This document shows positions 45,943-56,014 of a stretch of 64,000 nt of DNA, piece by piece. Position numbers and translations under genes: made by a program. This stretch comes from Laccaria trichodermophora (taxonomy: Eukaryota > Basidiomycota > Agaricomycetes > Agaricales > Hydnangiaceae), in assembly GCA_018417955.1 (NCBI GenBank), contig JACTVC010000024.1, positions 620,001-684,000 on the forward strand, in the 5' to 3' direction. Within the stretch, counting starts at the first letter, position 1. Each line of letters opens with the position of its first letter. Under the pieces are notes generated by a model that was given only the letters and a program-made list of their open reading frames with translations, was not told the origin of the DNA and did no database searches.

Positions 45943-48284
45943 ATGGCTATATCTCTTGTATGCCAGCACTGGATTCTTGCCTGGTTCTTTATCTGGTCTT
46001 GTCTAGTTTCATCTACATATGCTACCCCTCTAGTGCAACGTCCCTTCCCAAATATCCCATTCAGCACTTTTAGTGATACTATACAATCAATATTTGGGTC
46101 CAATGTTTCTTTGGCTACTGTTCTTGCAGTCTCATACACCTTATTTGAAAATCCAGATTTATTAAATCTTCATTTTCGTCAACAACAGCGGATATATGGT
46201 GATGAATACAAAGTCCAAGTTACAGGATGGATAACTGCACTAAGCACTGCACTAATGGACAAACTTGGAAATAAGAGAACTGAAACTTTATTCTCTGAGA
46301 ATGAACTTGCACGAGAGCCAGATCAAAAGACAAAGGTTTCCCTTCTTGCTGGAAAGCTTGACAGGCTAGCTGGGTGTTTGAAACTGTCAACATTTGATGA
46401 GGAGGGAAATTATAAAGGAAAATTACTCCCTCTGTCACATAGCAAGATTGAACCAGCTTATGTCATTTGTCCACCTTCATTTGCATGTCAAACTCTAGAC
46501 TGTAGTCCAAGATCATTGCGTCAATCCACCAAACCTCGTGACATACCATTGGTTACTTTGATCAAAGGGCAGACAGTAAACCGACATGTGCCTGTGCTCA
46601 CTGGCAAATGTCCGAGCTGTAAAACATTATATGCAGCTGATCATGAAAGATTTGAAGATACATCGACTGTTCAAAATACTTTAAAACAAGTCTATGTCAA
46701 CTCAGCCAAATATTTGAAGATTGGCCAATTAATCTGGGCTGATCGTCTATTTGCAACAGCAGTCATAAATGCTATGTATAACTTCCATGCTTCAGCATCT
46801 GCATTTGCAGAGTACTGGAATAATACACATGGAACCAAAGAAATTTCAATTACTCGTGCTCAAGTCTGGCAAGCATTTGTTCAACAATCTGTTCGTACAA
46901 TTGCTGAGGAATCTGGAATTGATGCTGAATTTGATGATGGATTAAACATCAAAGAAGTTACTACCCAGGCATTTTCACTTTTGGGAGAAGATGGAATTAT
47001 TAGAGCTTCAGAGAAACATGCATGCGATGAATGCACTCAAAAACGCAAAGAGACAAGTGATGTAGTTTTCAATAATCCAGCAGCTGTTGTTGGTGTTGAT
47101 GCCACAGATGATGATATTCCTGCTTTGGAAGGAGCACCTGAAGAAATGGACATTGATGCACCTCAGGTCCCTTCAGATGATGAGATGGATACTGATGATA
47201 CCCCAAATATAAGAATGGTTGTTCTTGATGGTATAGTTATGGGTCCTCAGGTAAATAATTTTAGATTCTTTCTACTAAGTTCATTTTTTTACAATAATCT
47301 TTTTAGCACTGTGCATATGAAAATTGCACTAATGATCTGTCTAACTCTCGTGGTGGATCACTGTGTGATATACATCACTTAGCTCTTGGTTCTCAATGCT
47401 TGGTTCGTGGTTGTAATAACAGAAGAGTAGAAAGAACACTTGCATGTCAACAGCACGAACCAGAGTGGCGTAAACATGCAAAGCACAGCAAGCGCCACAA
47501 TCAAGCTGGAGTCCACCGGATGTTACAACGCCCTGGTGAAAATAATCCTTGGGAGCCAAATTGCAGAGGACCAAATCCCCAACAACATGATGCTCCAAAT
47601 GCAGAACCACAAGAAGCCCCCAATTACTTTCGTGCAGGTAGATTCTATTGTGTTGAAACTATCTGTGCACCTTGTGGTGTCGTTATTGCTTGGACAAAGT
47701 TTGATAAATCAGAATCACCAACAAATATTTTAAACTTCCTAGGAAAAGTTTATCCAACAGAAGAATCAAGGCCTGATTATATTTGTATTGATAAAGGTTG
47801 TCAAGTGTTTGCAACTGCAGTAGCAAATGGAAGTTGGGATATTTGGAAAAAAACTACTCGATTTATTGTGGATGCCTACCACTATATCAATCATCGGGTG
47901 TTAGATTTTCTATGCCGAAAATATTGTAATCCCTCACCTGGAGATGGATCTGCTCCAAACCTTGTAGTCATGGCATATGATAAGAATGGTAAAGCATATT
48001 TGAAGCGAGCATTCAATACACAGGTATTTATTACTTTATTTTGATTCAATCTCACCTCAACACTATATTTCATTTAGGTTTGCGAACAACTTAATGCATG
48101 GCTTGGTGGATATCAATCAATTCTCAAACGTATGACACCTGGAAATTTTAACTGGTTTTTACACACCATGCTGTTCTACCACACAAAGTATGTCCTCCGC
48201 AAACAAGAGATGAAGAAATCAGATGAAGATGAGGAGGAAAACTTAGGTTTAGATGAAGAAGCTCAAGATGATGAGGATAACTAA
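45943..48284 (+). CDS. ORF B of copy 2: CxC5/CxC6 cysteine-cluster KDZ transposase-like protein
   Basis: If translated alone it starts at ATG 45,943. Exons: to 47,250, 47,307-48,023, 48,078-48,284 (743 codons), no internal stops. After a hydrophobic segment comes QRPFPNIPFSTF and a CxC5-type region (ARDIP-like PRDIPLVTLIKG, TGKCPSCKTLYAADHE, FHASASAFAEYWN), then a CxC6-type cysteine cluster (HCAYENCTND, CLVRGCNNRRVERTLACQQH, GVHRMLQRPGE). The catalytic-like part reads RFYCVETICAPCGVVIAW, KFDKSESPTNIL, YICIDKGC, FIVDAYHYINHR, CEQLNAWLGG, NFNWFLHTMLFYHT, and an acidic tail closes the protein. Asp in ICIDKGC or FDKSE, Asp in IVDAYHY and Glu in CEQLNAW are candidate DDE residues (inference by analogy to KDZ transposases). 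It probably catalyses transposition in the nucleus. Confidence 0.85.
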
Positions 48285-48409
48285 ATAGTAGTGAAGAGAA
48301 AGAAGTGTGCAGAAGTGTATATTAGTGTAAATGTACAGCTAACTAAATAGTAGTAAAAAGAAGTAGGCAGAAGTGTATATTAGTGTAAATTGACATATAC
48401 TTGTATTGT

Positions 48410-48578
48410 ATCCTGTCCCATTCCAGTGGAATTCCACAGGATTCCAGTGGAATTCCTGTGGAATCCACTGGAATTCCTGTGTATTCCTGTGTATTCCTGT
48501 GTATTCCACAGGAATTCCACTGGAATGACCAGATTCCTGCAGGATTCCTGCAGGAATGGGTGGGGCACTGTAAAGTAC
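48410..48578. repeat. Right terminal/subterminal repeats of copy 2
   Basis: ATTCCAGTGGAATTCCAC and GTATTCCTGT units end in 'ggtggggcactgtaaagtac'. The gene's stop is 130 bp upstream; the gap holds only two imperfect copies of 'gaagtgtatattagtgtaaa'. Confidence 0.8.
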
Positions 48579-48894
48579 TGATGGAATCCATGGAATCCAT
48601 CAGCAATTCCATGTGGAATCCATGGAATGAATCTTGGCTGAGACCACAGCCAATTTGTTGTTCCATGGACATCATGGATTCCATGTGGAATGATCATGGA
48701 ATGGTCATGGAATGGTCAATTCCATATGGAATCCATTGCTATTCCACCTGGATTCCACTGAATTCCATATGGAATTTAGGCATATCCACCATGGATTCCA
48801 TGGAACAAGTCCACAATTAATGACCATTATACCATTAGAATACATATAGATATAGTATTTATAGTGTCCTTACTATAAGTAAGGAAAAAATAAA

Positions 48895-48968
48895 TTTTGC
48901 ACCTCAGAGAATTGAACTCACAACGTTGTGATTTGAAGCAGTGCTGTAACCACCTGAGCCAGACAGGC
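48895..48968 (-). ncRNA. tRNA-like Pol III module in element 4
   Basis: On the - strand, GCCTGTCTGGCTCAGGTGG (A box), then GTGAGTTCAATTCTCTGAGG (B box), then TTTATTTTTTCC. Together with the adjacent + strand TATA-like box it forms a divergent promoter region of about 90 bp. Confidence 0.65.
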
Positions 48969-49055
48969 TTTGTTACATGGTAAACTAAAGGTATCCATAT
49001 AGTGTCATTTGTCATGTGGCATCTCAAACGTGACAGCTATAGCTGTTGCGTTGCC

Positions 49056-49219
49056 ATGTCACTTCTTCTTTCACCACCACCACCACTATCCACCCCACTG
49101 TCTCAAGCCACGACTGCTGGCAACAACAATGTCGACAACACCGACAACAATGATGCTGGCAATGACAATGACAACAACGACCACAGATGGGTGGGAATGA
49201 CAGCGAGCAGAAGGCCCAG
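49056..49219 (+). CDS. Short Asn/Asp-rich cap ORF ending in a splice donor
   Basis: MSLLLSPPPPLSTPLSQ... followed by an Asn/Asp-rich run (NNNVDNTDNNDAGNDNDNND) and RRP. The frame meets a TAA that overlaps the donor CCCAG|GTAAGC at 49,220. It resembles the start of ORF A exon 1 at 41,595 (MSAPTSQ..., Asn/Asp/Thr-rich spacer). It may be a decayed exon 1 kept in a non-autonomous element. Whether it is expressed is unknown. Confidence 0.4.
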
Positions 49220-49479
49220 GTAAGCCAGCGGCATAGCAACCAGATGACAGATGACAATGAATGTCATCATCATCATTTCATTCCACCCCACCCATTAACC
49301 TTGCTGACCCAAACCATAGGTGCCACATCATGGCAGGGCAACCAGACGACGAACAACGACCAATGTCATCGTTTGTTGTCTCTGTTCGCCCACCAGATCC
49401 ACCACCACACCACACCAACATCAACAACCACCCACCACAATGACTGCCCACCAACGAAGACCAGTGCCCACCAACATCA

Positions 49480-49640
49480 ACGACCGCCCACGAAGATGAT
49501 GCAACCACCCACAAAGATGACGCAACCACCCACAAAGATGACGCAACTGCCCACAAAGATGATGCAACTGCCCACAAAGATGACACAACCACCCATGAAG
49601 ATGATGCAACTGCCCACAAAGACGATGCAACTACCCATGA
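49480..49640. repeat. Minisatellite CCCACAAAGATGATGCAACTG
   Basis: Seven to eight units of 21 bp with small changes (gatgacgcaaccac). It occupies the position held by the CCCACCGCC arrays in the sister elements. Confidence 0.9.
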
Positions 49641-49797
49641 CACGACCGCCCACAACATGACCACCCACGAAACGAAGACCAACACAATGGCAACCCAGCT
49701 CCATGGACGCTGAAACGAGCCCACCGCCTATAAACGAGGACCCACACACGGAGGATTCCGCTCACATGAATGGAAATGGGCAACAATGAGCCCAGGT

Positions 49798-50090
49798 AAG
49801 CTCCCCCTCCCTCCAACATTCCTCACCACCACCCCTCCAACATTCCCCCTCCCTTCATTGCTCCCCCTCCCTCCCTCACTTGTTCCCCCTCCCTCTGTTG
49901 CTCCCCCTCCCATTTCTCCCCCTCCCTCCATTGCTCCCCCTCCCATTGCTCCCCCCTCCATCCATTCCGACCTCACCCTTCACCACTCCCTCTCTCCTCC
50001 ATCACTCCATCCCCCTCCCTCCCCCCTCACTCTCTACTACATCCTCCCCCCTCCAACACTTCCCCCTGTCTTCCCCCCTCCCTTAAATAT
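49798..50090. repeat. Polypyrimidine tract (GCTCCCCCTCCCT)n
   Basis: Nearly pure C/T; the counterpart of the polypurine tracts in elements 1-3, in inverted orientation. Confidence 0.9.
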
Positions 50091-50454
50091 TGAGAATAGT
50101 AAAAATAAATTGTGTAGTCTATTTGATACATTTCAATTTTTCCTGCTCAGCTATGACTCATGAATATAGAAACCATAATTACTGTGGACTTAGAATTATT
50201 TCATGAAGTCATTCCATGTGGATTCCACCCTTAAAATGGTATAGAACATATAGAAAAGAGTATGGATTCCATCTGAAAAAAGTATGGATTCCATGTGGAA
50301 AAAGTATGGAATCCATCCCCCATTCCATTGAATCCATCCCCCATTCCATGGAGTCCATCTGGAATTTGTGCAGTCCACCCCCCATTCCATCCATTCCATA
50401 TGGAATAATCTGGGGAGGGTAAAGTACTGAATAAATATAGAGACTATAATTCCA

Positions 50455-51040
50455 TGATGTGGACTTGTATTATTTGATAAAGTCATTCCATGTGGATTCC
50501 ATATGGAGTCCATATGGAGTCCACTCTAAAAAATGGTATAGGACATATGGAATCCACCCACCAAAAGCATGGATTCCATCTGGGAAAGTATGGATTCCAT
50601 CCCCCATCACGTGAGACAAGGCTGGATTTCAAGGCCAAAACATGTACCACTGTATTCATTAGTATTTGTAAAATATTGGAAGGAATATAATCACCAATTA
50701 CATTTGTCACAAAAGTCCAAGTGTGGTCAAGAAATTGCACTGTTTCTTTATTGTTCTGCTTTATTTTTCATTTTTCTTCAATAAATATTCTTTGTTACCA
50801 TGGCAACACCACTCAGCTGATGAATATTGTAATGAATAGAATAAAGAATAAAGAACAACAATAAAAAAGCTGTGCATTTCCTTGACCACATTTGGGCTTT
50901 TGTGACAAATGTAGTCAATGTTTATATTTATTCCAATATTTTACAAATACTAATGAATATGGTACATGTTTAGGCCTTCAAATCCAGCCTTGTCTCGCGT
51001 GCATTCCATGGATTCCATATGGAACATCCTCTGGCCACTA
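50455..51040. repeat. Tandem duplicate of the element 4 right end, split by a MITE
   Basis: 'gtcattccatgtggattcca' through 'gtatggattccatccccc' repeats 50,210-50,340. The copy is interrupted at 50,608 and resumes at 51,002 with 'cattccatggattccat'. Confidence 0.75.
50608..51001. mobile_element. 394-bp foldback MITE with CAT target duplication
   Basis: Inverted arms of about 125 bp start CACGTGAGACAAGGCTGG and, reverse-complemented from the right, CACGCGAGACAAGGCTGG. Weaker complementarity continues almost to the centre near 50,800. CAT flanks both sides (50,605-50,607, 51,002-51,004). The unoccupied version 'atcccccattccatgg' is present at about 50,338. A 3-bp duplication and a CAC start fit CACTA/CMC-type transposition, for which the Plavaka fragment at 34 kb would be a fitting relative (inference). 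Confidence 0.8.
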
Positions 51041-51264
51041 ATGCAGGAGACCCTGTACCACTGAAATTGGGATGATACTTTGAAAGTTGACAAGTGGGTA
51101 GGTTTTATTAACAGAAAGTTGAGCACATTTCGAAAAGGACACAGACAGAGGGAGATGGGGGAAGTATAATAGATGCATGGCTATTTTTCACAGAAATTGA
51201 GAATAACATATGAGGTAGTAATTGCAAGGAGCACAAATAAGGCAGTTTTGATAGGAAAAAGTTG

Positions 51265-51500
51265 AATTGCTGCTTTGAAATGGACACACCCAGAGTGAGG
51301 GACATGCAGAGTGTTATAAAGTGAAGGACAGAGGCAAGGAGGTAACCAAATAAAGTGATTATTTGTCAGCTTATCTCCTTATATAGTAGAATGGTCCTAG
51401 TGGAGGAAAAGAATCTTACTATGCCTCACCAAATAAGGCAAATTTCCTTTTCTATCCACCTGCAGGATGTGGCACATCCCCACCATTGTGAAGAATATCT
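51265..51500 (+). repeat. Inverted copy of the 11,750-12,010 repeat
   Basis: It encodes the same RDMQSVI, ICQLISLYSRMVLVEEKNLT and IHLQDVAHPH strings as the - strand at 11,750-12,010. Sequence before it (51,041-51,264) shows a repeated 'tagtaattgcaag'-type AT-rich region without a gene. Confidence 0.7.
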
Positions 51501-51644
51501 GGGATCAATTACAGGGTATTTGGAAAACCTTGGGATTTTCAAAAATAAATTGAGGTCATACCTAATATGGTAATTATTGATTTCGATGTCAACACGCTGT
51601 CAGACCGCTCTTTTGCCACTGTGCCTTTGTTCCCTGCACCATGC

Positions 51645-52690
51645 ATGGCCCCCAAAAGACAACAGGCCACCGCTGCTGTGCCCCCTGTTGCTGTTGAGGA
51701 TGACGAGGACGATATCTACATGCCTGGACCTCCCAATCATGACATTAGTGCCAGTTCCACCATCTCCAACATGGTCATCAAAGTAATGGCTGAATGTCCT
51801 GCTGCTGGTACATCCTGATAAAGACTGGGTAATGACAAGGCTGATTTATCTCATAAAAGTCCACAAGTTTAGGGTCACTAACCCTGAGATCCTTGAAAAG
51901 GCCACAAAGGAACACGAACAGAAAGCCAAGGCAGCAGTGCAAAAGAATTAGCCTCAAGCTCAGAAAAGGGGAGCACCAGGCACATCAAGTAACACTGCAT
52001 CTGACTCAGAAGAAGGAGAGAACAAAGAGAGAGACAGGAAGAATAATAAGAAGAAAAGCAACACTGAAGGTGCGAACCCATACCTGTACCCTCTCAAATA
52101 TGCTGATTACTTCTGTTTGTATTTCAGATACCTCAGCAGAGGCCGACAATGGGGAAGATGAACCTACCACTGTCAATTTGACACTCTATGTCTACGTTGA
52201 GAAACCATTGGCTCTGAGAAGACCTTTGACTACAGTGAACTGGATGCTCGCATGGGCACCACTGACGGTGCCATTGCTCAACAATGGGTTAGTCCTTCAC
52301 TTATATATCTACTAATCTCACCTTCCCTCACATGGAATTGCTAGACTCATTTCAATCAAGTTGTTGGCCCAATGGTAACAGAGCTAAAGGGAAAGTATCC
52401 AATCAGGAACCATCCCCTCTTTCCCAGAAAGTGCATTGGATCGTTGACTATACCTGATGTTTCTCTTGAAGATTTTTGTGTTCGGTATCATGTGGATGAG
52501 TGAGATAAATTGCATCTCAAGAACATGGAGTTTTGACCTGGTGACAACCTGTATGATCTTGGAATCACAGAGTGGAAAAAAGAAGCTGGATTCCTCTCAC
52601 TGTCTTGGTCTCATATCAAATTGAAAAATCAAGACTTTTTATGCGATGTCAAACAAGGTTTATGGAAGGAATCAGATTCAATGCAGTAAG
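51645..52690 (+). pseudogene. Unrecognised multi-exon pseudogene
   Basis: ATG 51,645 opens MAPKRQQATAAVPPVAVEDD with an acidic run (DDEDDIYMPGPP). Later exon-like segments read PGTSSNTASDSEEGENKERD (51,980-52,060), SEKTFDYSELDARMGTTDG (52,214-52,270), an intron (gttagt...ttgctag, 52,296-52,342), FNQVVGPMVTELKGKYPI, PRKCIGSLTIPDVSLEDFC and NLYDLGITEWKKEAGFLSLS (to about 52,610). Stops at about 52,502 and 52,535 break it. The exon-intron pattern is that of a basidiomycete gene; the function is unknown. Confidence 0.5.
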
Positions 52691-52829
52691 TTGTTCAGAC
52701 TGTAATTTCTCTATGTTTTTTGTACATCAGTCTGTCAAGTCAAGGGTACCATTACTGAATGTGTGTAATTACAATTGTTATCCAGCATCGCCATCAACTA
52801 TATAACCTGCATGATGAAACCAATGAGTT

Positions 52830-53000
52830 GCCATTTCCACTGTTATGCATCCAATCGAGTCAAGTAATGTGAATATGGGGTCTTCAATGTTGTCGAGTGT
52901 TGCTCCACATTGTCACAGGTAAGCTTTCCATGTACTGAATGACTCTTCAATCAGATTGATGTCAGAAGAGTAAGGTGGAAGGTATAAAAGCATTATATGT
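52830..53000 (-). pseudogene. DDE_3-type (Tc1/mariner-like) transposase fragment
   Basis: On the - strand, MLLYLPPYSSDINLIEESFS followed by TWKAYL and then, after a stop, GCITVEMATHWFHHAG. L-PPYS-x-D-x-N-x-IE-x-x-(F/W)S-x-x-K is the hallmark C-terminal motif of the DDE_3 endonuclease family, with the last catalytic acid in the IEE. Only this tail survives. Confidence 0.7.
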
Positions 53001-53104
53001 ACTGTTGGGTAGATTGCAAACCAGAAATTGAGTCATACAAGAGACCAAGAGCATTGAGAAAGCCTACATAATGCATTGAGCACTTCCAGTAGTGCATCAG
53101 TGAC

Positions 53105-55660
53105 ACTTCAGTCACCCATTTTTGGGTACCTATGAGGTACATCAATTCCTTGATTTAAGGTACCTTGAGGGTACCCATTCCGGGGTGGTATATAAGCTCC
53201 ATACCAATACCATGGTACCATGAAATGGAAAACCCATACCATACCCCACTCATACCATACCATGTTACCATACCATACCAATACCATGTCACCATACCAT
53301 ACCAGATGGTATGATGTCACTTCATACCATCATACCAAAGCTGACACAGGGTGTCTGGGGTCCTTTTCCAAAATATATAAATTATTTCTGCAGGCTGCAA
53401 TACTGGTCCATTGGGTGCCATTTTTTGTGGGGTGGTTCTCCAGGTTTTTCCTGAGATATTAGGCTAAAATTGAGGCCAGATAGTCCAAACCATCTCACTT
53501 CAGTCACCCATTTTTGGGTACCCGTGAGGTATATGAATTCTTTGATTTAAGGGTACCCATTCCAGGGTGGTATGTGAGCACCATACCAATACCATGGTAC
53601 CATGGAATGGAAAACCCATACCATATCCCACTCATACCAATACCAAGTTACCATACCATACCATGTCATGTTATACCATACCAGGTGGTATAATATCACT
53701 TCATACCATCATACCAAAGGTGTCTGGGGTCCTTTTCCAAAATAAATAAATAAATTCTGCAGGCTGCAATACTGGTCCATTGGGTACCATTTTTTGTGGG
53801 GTGGTTCTCCATGTTTTTCTTAGATAGTCCAAACCATCTATTTAAAATAGGTTTAAATAGGCTTTATCCCAGCTTTCCATGCATCCAAAGCCATTTAATG
53901 ATACATATCTTTCCCAGTCCTTTCTATTAGAACAATATTCATCCAAACCAAACAATACCACATCTATTGGGATGAAGTGGTCATTGAGAAGCAAAGAAAA
54001 GTGGGAAGGTTCTTCAGGTTTTTTCTAAGATTTCCAACTCCAAGTGGAGGCCAGATAGTCAACTCCAACCTTTGAAAATCAGTTCAATTGAGGGTTTTTT
54101 CATTCCTAAAAAGCCATTAATATGAATGCTTTCAATAATAGGTTAAATATATTTTGCCCAGTAGGGCCAATCAGACAGTCCTACCTACTTACATAGCATA
54201 CACATATAGTATGGCCAACAACACCATCATATAATCTCAATTTTCTTAAAAACTACATATGATGGAATCAGGTATTGTTGTCCTGAGTGTTTGGCCAAAG
54301 TCATCTTTGTCATAATATTTGGTCCAATTTATTGAAGCTGAGTGAATCTGTCCAATCCAAAGTCTTATCAATTGGAAATGGAATCAAGTCTTGTTGTTCT
54401 AAGAGTCTTCATTATCAAAATATTACATGATGGTATTGTAATCCCATGTTGCACTCTCATGCCATACCATGGTATTACACCCTCATACCATACCATGGTA
54501 TTGCACTCCCATACCATACCATACCATGCACCCTCATACCATACCATGCACCCTCATACCATACCATGCATCCTCATACCATACCATGGTATTGCACCCC
54601 CATGCCATACCATACCATAACATACCATACCATACCATAACATACCATGCACCCTCATATCATACCATGGTATCAGGAACCATAATCTATTTTTATTTAG
54701 GCAGAGGAAGGCAGAAAACCCTCATTTCGAAATTTGTTTACATATATTTACCAATAGCTTTGACCAAAGTGAGGCTAAAATTTTGTAGTGTCTGCTTTAA
54801 TGTGTGCACTATTTCCTAATTGGGCCATTTCCTAATTAGGAAAAGCGTTACACTTTTTTCTGCCATACCTAATGTCAGGCACAGTGTGCAGTTAGGTTGG
54901 GAACTGTTTCCCACGCTCTTTGGGCCACTGGAGTTAGTGGCTAGCTTGGTGTACTCATTGTTCATGATGATGTCCACACTATTTCCCAATTGGGCCATTT
55001 CCTAATTGGGAAAAGCATTACACTTTTTTCTGCCATACCTAATGTCAGGCACACTGCACATTTAGGTGAGGAACTATTTCCCACGCTCATTGGGCCACTG
55101 GAGTTAGTGGCTAGCTTGGTGTTGTCATTGTTCATGACGATGTCCGCACTATTTCCTAATTAGGAAAAGTGTTACACTTTTTTCTGCCACACCTAATGTC
55201 AGGCACAGTGTGCAGTTAGGTTGGGAACTGTTTCCCATGCTCTTTGGGCCACTGGAGTTAGTGGCTAGCTTAGTGTTGTCATTGTTTATGACGATGTTCG
55301 CATATTTCCCAATTTGGAAAGTCATTACATAATATCAGTTTGGTTTGTACTGTCCGCTTTTTCACTATAAAAATTACTAGTGTGCGCTTTTTTCATTACT
55401 AAAGTTTGTAGTGTCCACTTTTTAGACTACAAATGCATGTAGTGTGCGCTTTTTAGACTACAAATATTTGTAGTCTTTGCCTTTTTCATTACCAAGGCTT
55501 GTAGTGTGCGCTTTTTTCATTACAAATGTTTGTAGTCTTTGCCTTTTTCATTACAAAGGCTTGTAGTGTGCGCTTTTTTGACTACAAATGTTTGTAGTCT
55601 TTGCCTTTTTAATTACAAAGGCTTGTAGTGTGTGCTTTTTTCATTACAAATGTTTGGAGT
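53105..55660. repeat. Left arm of the large element
   Basis: Near-identical over long stretches to the reverse complement of 62,270-63,940. It includes an expanded CATACCATACCATGCACCCT array (54,440-54,670), three 165-170 bp units (54,806-55,303) and the palindromic array 55,340-55,660. Short frames such as 54,816-54,998 are within these repeats and are not genes. Confidence 0.85.
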
Positions 55661-56014
55661 GTAAGTAAGAAGAGGCTACACTGAGATGTCAAAACTCATG
55701 CCCAAGTTGTCTTGTCCTGACTTTCCCTTTGACCGTGTACTTTACACTCCTCCACATCATCCAGTTGGACTCCAGTTGGACTCCGGCAGACTCCAGATGG
55801 ATTTCTGGAGTCCAAATGGAGTCCAACTATAATACAACCAAATGTCTATATTTCTGGATCATCCAGCTGGAGTCCATTCGGAGTCTGCATAGACTCCAGA
55901 TGGACTCCAGCTGGATGATAGATGGACTGCACTCATTTTAGACTGTCTCAAGGAAATGTTGTAAAAAATATTCTTATTGATCAACAAAGTTTTGAAAAAA
56001 CATAATATACCACT

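Larger units (their letters stand above)
41957..48578 (+). mobile_element. KDZ-type transposon, copy 2 (about 6.6 kb)
   Basis: The left end 'gtcttatcagtgccccccct' and right end (reverse-complemented) 'gtactttacagtgccccacc' are inverted, followed on both sides by ATTCCTGCAGGATTCC and TTCCGGTGGAATTCC-like subterminal palindromes (41,985-42,190; 48,415-48,560). Between them lie a CCCACCGCC minisatellite (42,640-43,300), a promoter region with polypyrimidine sequence (43,600-43,690) and one long gene (43,699-48,284). No matching target duplication is evident at the ends, which are embedded in other elements (ORF A exon on the left, element 4 on the right). Confidence 0.75.
48580..50428. mobile_element. 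Non-autonomous TIR element 4 (about 1.85 kb, left tip missing)
   Basis: GGAATCCATGGAATCC subterminal repeats (48,580-48,810) face inverted ones at 50,210-50,405. The right end is 'ctggggagggtaaagtactg'; the corresponding left tip is absent where copy 2 abuts. Internal order mirrors element 1 inverted: tRNA-like module (- strand, 48,895-48,968), TATA-like 'actatatgg' near 48,998, a cap ORF (49,056-49,219), a CCCACAAAGATGATGCAACTG-type minisatellite (49,480-49,640), a donor-like CCCAG|GTAAG at 49,795 and a polypyrimidine tract (49,798-50,090). The segment 49,023-49,070 is clearly homologous to the inverse of 5,255-5,305 in element 1. Confidence 0.75.

Noticed and set aside
45943..46030. Secretion signal on ORF B as proof of a secreted protein
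   Set aside because: Copy 3 has no ATG in front of the hydrophobic segment and both copies can be joined to ORF A, so the segment is more likely internal.
41957..48578. Target duplication for KDZ copy 2
   Set aside because: The 9-10 bases outside the two ends do not match, so no duplication is claimed.
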